A stretch of DNA of 64,000 bases from Calditrichia bacterium (GTDB taxonomy: Bacteria; Calditrichota; Calditrichia; RBG-13-44-9; J075), in NCBI GenBank assembly GCA_020635015.1, contig JACKAP010000009.1:62001-126000 (forward strand). Reading direction: 5' to 3'. Below the pieces are notes generated by a model. That model saw only the letters and a program-made list of their open reading frames with translations. It did not search any database and was not told the DNA's origin. Below are positions 45,158 to 53,554 of this stretch, one piece after another (within the stretch, counting starts at the first letter, position 1; each line of letters opens with the position of its first letter). Both the position numbers and the translations under genes were made by a program.

Positions 45158-45581
45158 TCAATTAACGAGTTTGCCGGACTTTCTGGGCAAACTTGAGCAT
45201 CTGACCTCGCTGGATGTTTGGGATAATCAATTAACGAGTTTGCCGGACTTTCTGGGCAAACTTGAGCATCTGACCTCGAATGTTTGGGATAATCAATTAA
45301 CGAGTTTGCCGGACTTTCTGGGCAAACTTGAGCATCTGACCTCGCTGGATGTTTGGAATAATCAATTAACGAGTTTGCCGGACTTTCTGGGCAAGCTTGA
45401 GCATCTGACCTCGCTGGATGTCAGTGGTAATCAATTAACGAGTTTGCCGGACTTTCTGGGCAACCTTGAGCATCTGACCTCGCTGGATGTCTGGGGTAAT
45501 CAATTAACGAGTTTGCCGGAATTTCTTTGGCGGAACCTTGAGCATCTGACCTCGCTGGATGTCGGTGGGGTAATCAATTAA
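45129..45581 (+). CDS. LRR array fragment
   Basis: A 150-codon open piece dominated by units with DVWDNQL. One unit lacks two residues (LTSNVWDNQ), an in-frame loss. An internal piece of the broken ROCO gene. Confidence 0.5.
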   Translation: MATSLYVGGNQLTSLPDFLGKLEHLTSLDVWDNQLTSLPDFLGKLEHLTSNVWDNQLTSLPDFLGKLEHLTSLDVWNNQLTSLPDFLGKLEHLTSLDVSGNQLTSLPDFLGNLEHLTSLDVWGNQLTSLPEFLWRNLEHLTSLDVGGVIN

Positions 45582-45898
45582 CGAGTTTACCGGAAATTCT
45601 GGGCAATCTACAGCATCTGATCTCGCTGAATGTCGGTAGTAATCTCTTGGAGCAATTCTCTTGAGCATCTGACCTCGCTGAATGTCGGTGGTAATCAATT
45701 AACGAGTTTACCGGAAATTCTGGGCAATCTACAGCATCTGACCTCGCTGGATGTCGGTGATAATCAATTAACGAGTTTACCGGAATTTCTGGGCAATCTT
45801 GAGCATCTGACCTCGCTGAATGTCAGTAATCAATTGACGAGTTTGCCGGACTTTCTGGGCTCTTTGAGCTGACCTCGCTGTATGTCGGTCGTAATCAA

Positions 45899-48478
45899 TT
45901 GACGAGTTTGCCGGACTTTCTGGGCAACCTTGAGCATCTGACCTCGCTGGATGTTTGGGGTAATCAATTAACGAGTTTGCCGGAATTTCTGGGCAACCTT
46001 GAGCATCTGACCTCGCTGGATGTCAGTGGCAATCAATTAACGAGTTTGCCGGAATTTCTGGGCAACCTTGAGCATCTGACCTCGCTGTATGTCAGTGGTA
46101 ATCAATTAACGAGTTTGCCGGAATTTCTGGGCAACCTTGAGCATCTGACCTCGCTGGGTGTCAATGGCAATCAATTAACGTCGCTCCCTGAATTTCTGGT
46201 TAATCTTCACTTTATCCGCTATTTTACTGTTGATGAAAACCCCTTAAACCAGCCCCCGCTGGAAGTCGCCATGCACGGCATTCCCGCCCTGCGGCGCTAC
46301 TACGAAGACTTGAAAGCAGGGGTGGTGCGCAACTACGAGGCCAAGCTGATCCTGATCGGCAACGGGCGGGTGGGGAAGACCTCCCTCTCCAAAGCGCTGC
46401 TGGGAGAGCCATTCGACCCGGAAGAGCCTTCCACCCATGCGATCCGGGTGGTGCCCCAGGATATCCAGGCGGAAGGGTATACGGTGAAGGCGAAGCTGTG
46501 GGACTTCGGGGGGCAGGAGATCTACCACGCCACCCACAGCTTTTTCCTCAGCACCCGGGCCCTCTACCTGCTGGTGTGGAGCGCCGCGCCTCCTGAAAAA
46601 ACCGATGATGCAGCCGATGAGGCTGATTTTCCTTACGAATACTGGCTGGAGCATGTGCGCACCCTGGGAGGCAACAGCCCGGTAATCCTGGTGCAGAACA
46701 AGACCGACCTGAAGCGGGAATTCCTCGACCAGGGGAAGCTGGCGGAACGGTATGATAATATCCGGGAGTTCTGCGACGTCAGCGCCTCCGCCGGGGATGG
46801 GGTGGAACACCTGAAGGAACAGATCCGCAAATGGTTCGCCGCCGATCCCCAGTTGAAGCACATCATCGGCTTTCCGATGCCGGAGGCCTGGGAGCGGGTG
46901 CGCCGGGCGGTGGAAAAGAAAGCGGAAGATGAACCGCACATCACCTACCAGAAATATCTCGAACTCTGCCGGGCGGAGCAACTGCCCGAGGAGAGCGCGC
47001 CGGTGCTGTGCCGCTTTCTGCACGAGACCGGGGTGCTGCTCCATTTCGCCGACATGCATTCCCTGCGCAGCATGGTGATCATCGATCCCAATTGGGCGAT
47101 CGAGCAGGTGTACGCCATCCTCAACCGCCCGGAGCTGCTGCGGGGGCGGGGGCGCTTTGGGCGGGAGCTATTGCGCCAGGTGCTGGCGGATTTCAGCGAG
47201 GCGGAGATCGACCGCTTCCTCGACCTGCTGCAGCGCTTCGAGCTGGTCTTTCCCCTGGATGCAGCCAAACAGCAGTATGTCGCCCCCCAATACCTCTCCC
47301 CGGAAACCCCGGAAGGTTTTGGGCTGATGTGGGAGCATTCCGGACCGCCGGTGCTGGTATATCACTATCCGCGCTTTTTGCACAAAAACATCATGGTGCG
47401 CTTCCTCTCCCGTTTCGGGGCGCAGGCGGCGCAGCAGGTATTCTGGAAGCACGGCATCATCATCAAAAAAGGCCCGCAGCGCGCCCTGGTACAGGCGGAC
47501 GAGGCACAGCGGCAGATCAGCGTCAGCCTGGAGGGCCATCCTGCCGGGGAATTGCTGCGGGAGATCTTCCGTTCGTTTAAGGAGATCCATGAGCGCATGG
47601 AAGTGGAGGCGCGGGTGGTTTGTCCTTGCACGGAAAACCGCGAGCGCCGTCCGCCCCACGGCCATTCCCTGGAAGACCTGCTGGCAAGCTATCAAAAAGG
47701 CGGGGGACGCCTGCAGTGCCGCCGCTGCTTCCGGGAAGTGGAGGTGCGCCCGTTGCTGGAACCGCTGCTCGAACCCCGGGAAAAACTGCTGCAGCGGATG
47801 CGGGAAGCCGGCGGAGAGATCCCGGCGTTGGATGCACGCACCGCCGCGGAAGCGCTGCTCCCGGCGGGAAAATCCCGTACCCCGAAACCCATCCCCGCGG
47901 AAGATAAACCCGAGATCTACCTCTCCTACGGCTGGGAGCCGGAAAGCCAAAAGCTGGCGGCGAAGCTGGAAGAAGCCTTCCGGCAAAAAGCTCTGCTGCT
48001 GCGCCGGGACAGCAGCGAGGTGAAGTACAAGGATTCCATCCGCGAGTTCATGAAACGCATCGGGCGCAGCCGCTACGGGGTGGCAATCATCAGCGACCAT
48101 TACCTGCGTTCGCCGTATTGCATGTTCGAGCTGCTGCAAATGGCCGAACAGCCGGATTTTTACGACCGGATCTTCCCGATCGTCCAGCCCGATGCGGCGA
48201 TTTTTAAACCGCTGGAGCGGATACGCTACATCGAGCACTGGGAAGGGCAGATTGCGGCGCTGGAAGCAGCGATGAAGAAAGTCAGTTCCGCCAATCTGCA
48301 GGGTTTCCGCGAAGATATCGATCTCTACACCGCCATCCGGGCGATGATCGCCCGTATTCTGGAAATCTTTACCGACATGCGGGTGCTCACCCCCCCGGAG
48401 GTGGAACAGCACGGTTATATTCCCCTGCTCGACGCCATCGAGGCGAAGATGCGCCAGGATCGGGAAAAACCACGGTAG
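45899..48478 (+). CDS. LRR-Roc-COR-TIR (ROCO) protein, intact C-terminal part
   Basis: An 859-codon frame. After the last LRRs, the Roc GTPase has P-loop LILIGNGRVGKTSLS (about 150), switch DFGGQEIYHATHSFF (about 201) and VQNKTDL (about 266). The COR domain follows (IIDPNWAIEQVYAIL, RFLSRFGAQ). A CPC...CRRC zinc-ribbon-like segment sits near 575-611. From about 670 a TIR domain: EIYLSYGWEPESQ, RSRYGVAIISDHYLRSPYCM, with Glu in YCMFELLQ at the place of the catalytic NADase Glu of active TIRs. The ROCO/TIR layout recalls STAND-like innate-immune proteins: LRR sensing, Roc switching, TIR output. The true gene starts at 42888. No partner genes of a known defence system are adjacent. It ends TAG at 48478. 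Confidence 0.88.
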   Translation: MTSLPDFLGNLEHLTSLDVWGNQLTSLPEFLGNLEHLTSLDVSGNQLTSLPEFLGNLEHLTSLYVSGNQLTSLPEFLGNLEHLTSLGVNGNQLTSLPEFLVNLHFIRYFTVDENPLNQPPLEVAMHGIPALRRYYEDLKAGVVRNYEAKLILIGNGRVGKTSLSKALLGEPFDPEEPSTHAIRVVPQDIQAEGYTVKAKLWDFGGQEIYHATHSFFLSTRALYLLVWSAAPPEKTDDAADEADFPYEYWLEHVRTLGGNSPVILVQNKTDLKREFLDQGKLAERYDNIREFCDVSASAGDGVEHLKEQIRKWFAADPQLKHIIGFPMPEAWERVRRAVEKKAEDEPHITYQKYLELCRAEQLPEESAPVLCRFLHETGVLLHFADMHSLRSMVIIDPNWAIEQVYAILNRPELLRGRGRFGRELLRQVLADFSEAEIDRFLDLLQRFELVFPLDAAKQQYVAPQYLSPETPEGFGLMWEHSGPPVLVYHYPRFLHKNIMVRFLSRFGAQAAQQVFWKHGIIIKKGPQRALVQADEAQRQISVSLEGHPAGELLREIFRSFKEIHERMEVEARVVCPCTENRERRPPHGHSLEDLLASYQKGGGRLQCRRCFREVEVRPLLEPLLEPREKLLQRMREAGGEIPALDARTAAEALLPAGKSRTPKPIPAEDKPEIYLSYGWEPESQKLAAKLEEAFRQKALLLRRDSSEVKYKDSIREFMKRIGRSRYGVAIISDHYLRSPYCMFELLQMAEQPDFYDRIFPIVQPDAAIFKPLERIRYIEHWEGQIAALEAAMKKVSSANLQGFREDIDLYTAIRAMIARILEIFTDMRVLTPPEVEQHGYIPLLDAIEAKMRQDREKPR

Positions 48479-48681
48479 TGTTAAAAACATATACGCATGT
48501 ATTATTGGGCTTTCAACTCATCCCCCTGTTCACCCCCGAACAACCCCTGCCCTGCCAGCGGTCATCCCCGGCATAACATATCTGGAAAAACCCCGTAAAA
48601 TCACCCCTGGCATATAAATTGATGTTGTCATTATTCAGTGTTAATCCGTGAAATCCGTGGACTCAAAAAAATAGAGCCATC

Positions 48682-51114
48682 ATGATCCGAAATTATATCC
48701 TGATCGCCTTCCGCCAACTGGTGCGTCAAAAGGTCTACTCGATCATCAACATCGCCGGTCTGGCGGTGGGGATTGCCGGGTGTATTCTGATCCTGTTGTT
48801 CGTGGTGGACGAACTCAGTTTCGACCGCTACCACGAAAAAGAAGCGCGTATCTACCGCCTGTCCGCCGCTGTGACCAGCAACGGCAGAACCGACCGGCTG
48901 GCCCAAACCCCGGGGATGTGGGGGCCGGAGCTGCAGGAGACCTTTCCCGAGGTGGAAAAATCCGTGCGCATTTACCGCTACCGCAGCGATATTATCGTCG
49001 CCAACCCGGCGTCGGATGACCGTTTTTATGAAAGCAATTTCTTTTGGGCCGATCCCGCCGTGCTGGAGATCTTCACCTTCCCCCTGATCGCCGGCAATCC
49101 CGCACAGGCGCTGGCGCAGCCAAATTCGCTGGTCATTTCCCGCGCCATGGCGGCAAAGTATTTTGGCGAGCATAATCCCGTGGGCCAAACCCTCACCTAT
49201 ACCAACCAGGGCACGGTTTTCAATCTACAGGTTACCGGGGTGATGGCCGATGTCTCGGCCAATTCCCATTTCCGGCCGGAATTCATCGGCAGCCTTTCCA
49301 CCTATGCCCCCGGCACCTGGCATTGGAAGTACGGGCTGCCCACCAGTTGGACCAACTGTTTCTACCGTACCTACCTGCTGCTGCAGGAAGGGAGCGACTT
49401 CCGGGAGACGGCGCAAAAAATCAGCGCATTTATCCATAAACACACCGGGGATGAAGCGGAGGTCTACGATCCCTTCCTGCAGCCCCTGGCCGATATCCAT
49501 CTGCATTCCAACCTGATCGGTGAATTTAATCCCAACGGCGATATCGAGTATGTCTACATCTTTGCCGCGGTGGCCTTTTTGATCTTGCTGGTGGCCTGTA
49601 TCAATTACATGAACCTCGCCACGGCTCGTTCCCTGCGCCGGGCTAAAGAGATCGGGCTGCGCAAGACCATGGGCGGGCAGCGCTGGCAGCTCCTGTTGCA
49701 GTTTTACGGCGAGTCGCTGCTGCTGGTGCTGCTGGCGGTGTTGGCGGCGCTGCCGCTGGTTGAGATCGTGCTGCCGCTCTTCAACCACCTGGCCGAGCGC
49801 AACTTTACCCTCGGCCGGTTGTGGGAGAGCGCTTTTTTCTTCTATTTTTTGGGCATGGTCTTCCTGGTGTCGCTGCTGTCGGGGAGCTATCCGGCGCTGA
49901 TCCTCTCCGGATTCCGCCCGGTGCAGGCGCTGCGGGGCAATGCCGGGCAGGGGGTTGCGACCAATTTCTTTAGCGGCCGGCGGATGCGGCGGGCGCTGGT
50001 GATCCTGCAATTCGCCGCGGCGGTGTTCCTGATCGCTGCCGCCGGGATCATTTCCCGGCAGATGGATTTTTTCCAGCAGAACAAATGGCAGCTCCGGGAG
50101 GCGCAGATCGTCAACATCCCCCTGCGCAGTGAAGACACCTTCCGCCAGGTGAAAGTATTTCAGGAGCAGATTCTACAGCATGAAGGAATCCTGGGCGCGG
50201 CCGCCTGCTCTCACATTCCCTTCACCGCCAGCAAACACGGCGAATTTATCATCCCGGAACTGCTCGGCAGCGAGACTGTCTTGGAAAGCGACTACATCGT
50301 CAGCGATGCGCATTTCAGTGATGTCTTCGGGCTGGAGGTCGTGGCCGGGCGGGGCTTCCGGGAAGACCCCGGGGAGACGGCGCAGACCCGCTCGTTTTTG
50401 TTGAATGAAAGTGCCGTCAGCGCCCTGGGAGCGACCAACGAGCAAGTGATCGGCATGGCGATAAAACACCCATTTTTTGAAGATGCCGGCAAGGTGGTCG
50501 GCGTGGTGAAAGACTTTCACTACCGCTCCCTGCACCAGTCGATCGGCCCGCTGGTCATCAAAACCAATGCCAATTTCGTGCGTTTTTTATCGGTCAAGAT
50601 CGCCGGACAAAATCTTCCAACACATCTGAACACCCTCCGGCAGCAATGGACCGCGATGTTCCCGGATGTGCCCTTCGTCTATTCCTTGCTGGATGCCGAT
50701 GTGCAGCGGCTCTACCGCGCGGAAGAAAAGGTCGGGCAGCTCTTCCGCTATTTCAGCGCCATCGCCATCCTGATCAGCTGTCTCGGGCTTTTCGGGCTGA
50801 CCGCCTTCGCCGCAGAGCAGCGGCGCAAGGAGATCGGCATCCGTAAGGTGGTCGGGGCCAGCGTGCTGCAGGTGGCGATGCTCTTTTCGAAGGATTTCAT
50901 GACGCTGATCCTCTGCGCTTACCTGATTGCCATTCCGCTGGCCTTCCTGGCGCTGCGGGAGTGGCTGAGCAATTTTCCCTATCACGTGAATATCGGCTGG
51001 GAGACATTTCTGCTTTCCGGATGCCTGGTAAGTGTGGTTGCGCTGCTGACCGTCAGCATTCAAGCGGTTAAAACTGCCCGTGCCAACCCGGTCAACGCAC
51101 TGCGCAGCGAGTAA
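48682..51114 (+). CDS. ABC transporter permease, MacB/FtsX type (1)
   Basis: An 810-residue permease with the layout TM - large periplasmic MacB_PCD domain - three TM (FtsX) - second periplasmic part - three to four TM. The start MIRNYILIAFRQLVRQKVYS followed by IINIAGLAVGIAGCILIL is typical. The FtsX motifs are ATARSLRRAKEIGLRKTMGG in the first half and RRKEIGIRKVVGASVLQV in the second. The C-terminus ...ARANPVNALRSE is the family ending. It is first of a rightward pair with a 36-nt gap to the next. No ATPase gene is seen, so it depends on one elsewhere. The substrate is unknown (peptide, antibiotic or lipoprotein export are possible). Confidence 0.9.
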   Translation: MIRNYILIAFRQLVRQKVYSIINIAGLAVGIAGCILILLFVVDELSFDRYHEKEARIYRLSAAVTSNGRTDRLAQTPGMWGPELQETFPEVEKSVRIYRYRSDIIVANPASDDRFYESNFFWADPAVLEIFTFPLIAGNPAQALAQPNSLVISRAMAAKYFGEHNPVGQTLTYTNQGTVFNLQVTGVMADVSANSHFRPEFIGSLSTYAPGTWHWKYGLPTSWTNCFYRTYLLLQEGSDFRETAQKISAFIHKHTGDEAEVYDPFLQPLADIHLHSNLIGEFNPNGDIEYVYIFAAVAFLILLVACINYMNLATARSLRRAKEIGLRKTMGGQRWQLLLQFYGESLLLVLLAVLAALPLVEIVLPLFNHLAERNFTLGRLWESAFFFYFLGMVFLVSLLSGSYPALILSGFRPVQALRGNAGQGVATNFFSGRRMRRALVILQFAAAVFLIAAAGIISRQMDFFQQNKWQLREAQIVNIPLRSEDTFRQVKVFQEQILQHEGILGAAACSHIPFTASKHGEFIIPELLGSETVLESDYIVSDAHFSDVFGLEVVAGRGFREDPGETAQTRSFLLNESAVSALGATNEQVIGMAIKHPFFEDAGKVVGVVKDFHYRSLHQSIGPLVIKTNANFVRFLSVKIAGQNLPTHLNTLRQQWTAMFPDVPFVYSLLDADVQRLYRAEEKVGQLFRYFSAIAILISCLGLFGLTAFAAEQRRKEIGIRKVVGASVLQVAMLFSKDFMTLILCAYLIAIPLAFLALREWLSNFPYHVNIGWETFLLSGCLVSVVALLTVSIQAVKTARANPVNALRSE

Positions 51115-51150
51115 TGTAACAATGTATGTGAACCAGTTCGGAGAAAGAGC

Positions 51151-53526
51151 ATGCTTGCAAATTATCTCAAGACCGCTTTCCGCAATTTGATGCGTTACCG
51201 GGTTTATTCGCTAATCAACATTCTCGGGCTGGCGATCGGGATGGCTGCCTGTTTGTTGATTTTCCTGTTTGTGCGTTATGAACTTGGTTTCGATCGCTTC
51301 CACCGCCATGCCGGGCAGATCTGGCGGGTGAATGAAGTGCAGTCCTTCGGGGGCATCACCCCCCAGCATGTGGCGCTGTCGATGTTCCCGATGGGGCCGG
51401 CGCTGCAGGAGGAATATCCGGAAGTTCGCGGATTTACCCGCTTCTGGGATCGCGGCGAGCAGTTCTTCCGCCAGGGGGAACAGGGGATTTTCATCAAGAA
51501 AGTAGCGGCAGCCGATACGGCGTTCCTCACCATGTTCGATTTCCCGCTTCGCGCCGGGGATGTCACCGGCGCGCTTCGGGAACCCTATAGCATCGTATTG
51601 ACCGAAGAGACCGCCCGGAAATTCTTTGGGGATGCCGACCCGCTTGGTCGGCAGATGCTCTACCAGGACAGCCTGCTCTACCGGATTACCGGCGTGCTAC
51701 GTGAGGTGCCGGCCAACTCTCACCTGCAGTTCGACGCCCTGGTTTCGATCAGCACTTTCGACACCGAACGGCGGCGCACCCAGTGGGGCAGCAATTTCCT
51801 GGTCACCTACCTGCAGTTGGCGGAGGATGTTGATATCGCCGGACTGGAGGCAAAATTCCCGGCTTTCCTGACCAAGTATATCGGTGAGGGGGCGACCGAT
51901 TATTATCAGCTTTATCTCCAGCCGTTTCTGGATGTGCATTTGGGCTCGACCGACGTGACCCACGATTATCAGAACTTTCAGAAATTCGACCGCCGCTATA
52001 TCTATGTCTTTGTGATCCTGGGAATTTTTATTCTGATCATTGCCGGAATCAATTTCATGAACATCACCGCCGCCCGGGCGGCCAGCCGCGGCAAGGAGGT
52101 GGGGGTGCGCAAGACGGTGGGCGCCGGGCGGCTGCAACTGACCGGGCAATTTGTCGGCGAGTCGGTGCTGCTGGCGTTGCTGGCGAGCATGCTGGCGATT
52201 GCTATCGCCGAAATGGCCCTGCCCTATCTCAATACTTTGAGCGAGCGGAATCTCCGGCCGGATGTCGCGGAAAATGCGCTGATCCTCCCCGCTGTGTTCG
52301 TCGCAGCTGCGCTGACCGGTTTGCTGGCGGGAATTTATCCGGCGCTGCTGATTTCCGCCTTCCGCCCGGCCATGGTGCTGAAAGGCCTGCAGCACGGGGT
52401 GGCCGGCAAGTCGCGCTCGCGCAGTATCCTGGTCGTATCGCAATTTACCATCGCCATCATCATGATTGCCGGCACCATTCTGGCGATGCAGCAGTTAAAC
52501 TATATGCGCGAGCAGGATCTAGGCTTCGACAGCGATCACATTCTGCTGCTCCCGATGAGCGATGTAGCCAACGACCAATACAGGACCCTGCAGACCGAAT
52601 TCCTGAAACATCCCGGTGTGCTCGGTGTTACCGCTTCCGGGCAGCGACTCGGCAATAATGTTCACCAGATGAGTTCGCGCTACGAGGGCAAGGAAGACGG
52701 CTACGGGGTGTCGATCCTGAATGTGGACCTGAATTATCTCGATTTTTACAGCATCGCCGTGCTGGAGGGCCGGGGATTCAACCCGGAACGCGAAGCTGAC
52801 CGCGGCAGCAGCTACCTGATGAACCAGGCGCTGGCTCGCAAACTGGGCTGGGATCAACCGGTGGGCAAGGGCGCCAAGCTGAGTTGGAAGGAGGAAATGG
52901 GTACGGTAATCGGGTTGGTAAAGGACTTTAATTTCAATTCCCTGCACCATCAGATTGAACCGCTGTTGATAACCGCCCAGGACTGGTCTTTCAATGAGAT
53001 GTCGGTGAAGGTGCGGGGCAACCAGCTTGCTGCCGCCATCGCCCACCTCGACTCAGTGTGGGGACAACTGGTGGGCGACCGCCCATTTGATTTCACTTTT
53101 CTGGATACCCATCTGGCGGAATTGTACCGGGCCGACCGCCAGTCCGGCACGGTGATCGGTATCATCGCCGTTCTGGCGCTGGTGATCGCCTGCCTGGGAC
53201 TGTTCGGCCTGGCCTCGATCACCACGGTTCAGCGCACCAAGGAGATCGGCATCCGCAAGGTGCTCGGCGCGTCTCCCCGGGAACTGGTGCTGATGCTTTC
53301 GAGGGGGTTCGCCGGAATGGTGGGAGTGGCATTCTTGATCGCCGCGCCGCTAACCTACCTGCTGATGCAGCGCTGGCTGGAAAATTTCGCCTATCGGATC
53401 GAGATCAACGCCTGGGTATTTGTGCTGGCGGGAGCGCTCTCCCTGGCGATCGCCCTGCTGACGATCAGCTTCCACGCCCTGCGCGCCGCCCGCACCAACC
53501 CGGTTAGTGCGCTGCGTAGTGAATAA
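51151..53526 (+). CDS. ABC transporter permease, MacB/FtsX type (2)
   Basis: A 791-residue homolog of the preceding gene with the same double-FtsX layout: MLANYLKTAFRNLMRYRVYS, ITAARAASRGKEVGVRKTVG, QRTKEIGIRKVLGASPRELV and the ending RAARTNPVSALRSE. GGAGAAAG precedes the ATG. Its periplasmic domain differs from that of the first permease, so the two may form a heterodimer or act on different substrates. It converges with the third permease on the opposite strand, 28 nt away. Confidence 0.9.
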   Translation: MLANYLKTAFRNLMRYRVYSLINILGLAIGMAACLLIFLFVRYELGFDRFHRHAGQIWRVNEVQSFGGITPQHVALSMFPMGPALQEEYPEVRGFTRFWDRGEQFFRQGEQGIFIKKVAAADTAFLTMFDFPLRAGDVTGALREPYSIVLTEETARKFFGDADPLGRQMLYQDSLLYRITGVLREVPANSHLQFDALVSISTFDTERRRTQWGSNFLVTYLQLAEDVDIAGLEAKFPAFLTKYIGEGATDYYQLYLQPFLDVHLGSTDVTHDYQNFQKFDRRYIYVFVILGIFILIIAGINFMNITAARAASRGKEVGVRKTVGAGRLQLTGQFVGESVLLALLASMLAIAIAEMALPYLNTLSERNLRPDVAENALILPAVFVAAALTGLLAGIYPALLISAFRPAMVLKGLQHGVAGKSRSRSILVVSQFTIAIIMIAGTILAMQQLNYMREQDLGFDSDHILLLPMSDVANDQYRTLQTEFLKHPGVLGVTASGQRLGNNVHQMSSRYEGKEDGYGVSILNVDLNYLDFYSIAVLEGRGFNPEREADRGSSYLMNQALARKLGWDQPVGKGAKLSWKEEMGTVIGLVKDFNFNSLHHQIEPLLITAQDWSFNEMSVKVRGNQLAAAIAHLDSVWGQLVGDRPFDFTFLDTHLAELYRADRQSGTVIGIIAVLALVIACLGLFGLASITTVQRTKEIGIRKVLGASPRELVLMLSRGFAGMVGVAFLIAAPLTYLLMQRWLENFAYRIEINAWVFVLAGALSLAIALLTISFHALRAARTNPVSALRSE

Positions 53527-53554
53527 GGGAGAATCTGCGTGCAATTAATACCTT

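Larger units (their letters stand above)
43378..46195 (+). repeat. 69-bp coding repeat array: ~40 near-identical LRRs with scattered indels
   Basis: The unit encodes 23 residues, for example LTSLDVGGNQLTSLPDFLGN followed by FEH, and most copies are identical at DNA level except for a few alternative codons (DVG/DVW/YVG/DVS, GN.EH with L or F). Many copies carry 1-2-nt gains or losses, mostly at short runs (AATTAA, TTTTG, GGCAAA, CTCTCTCT), so the reading frame is split into several pieces: 43526-43726, 43867-44277, 44831-45157, 45129-45581, 45630-45872 and the long ORF from 45899. Recent amplification is evident. Either assembly error or real slippage could explain the indels. Confidence 0.95.
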
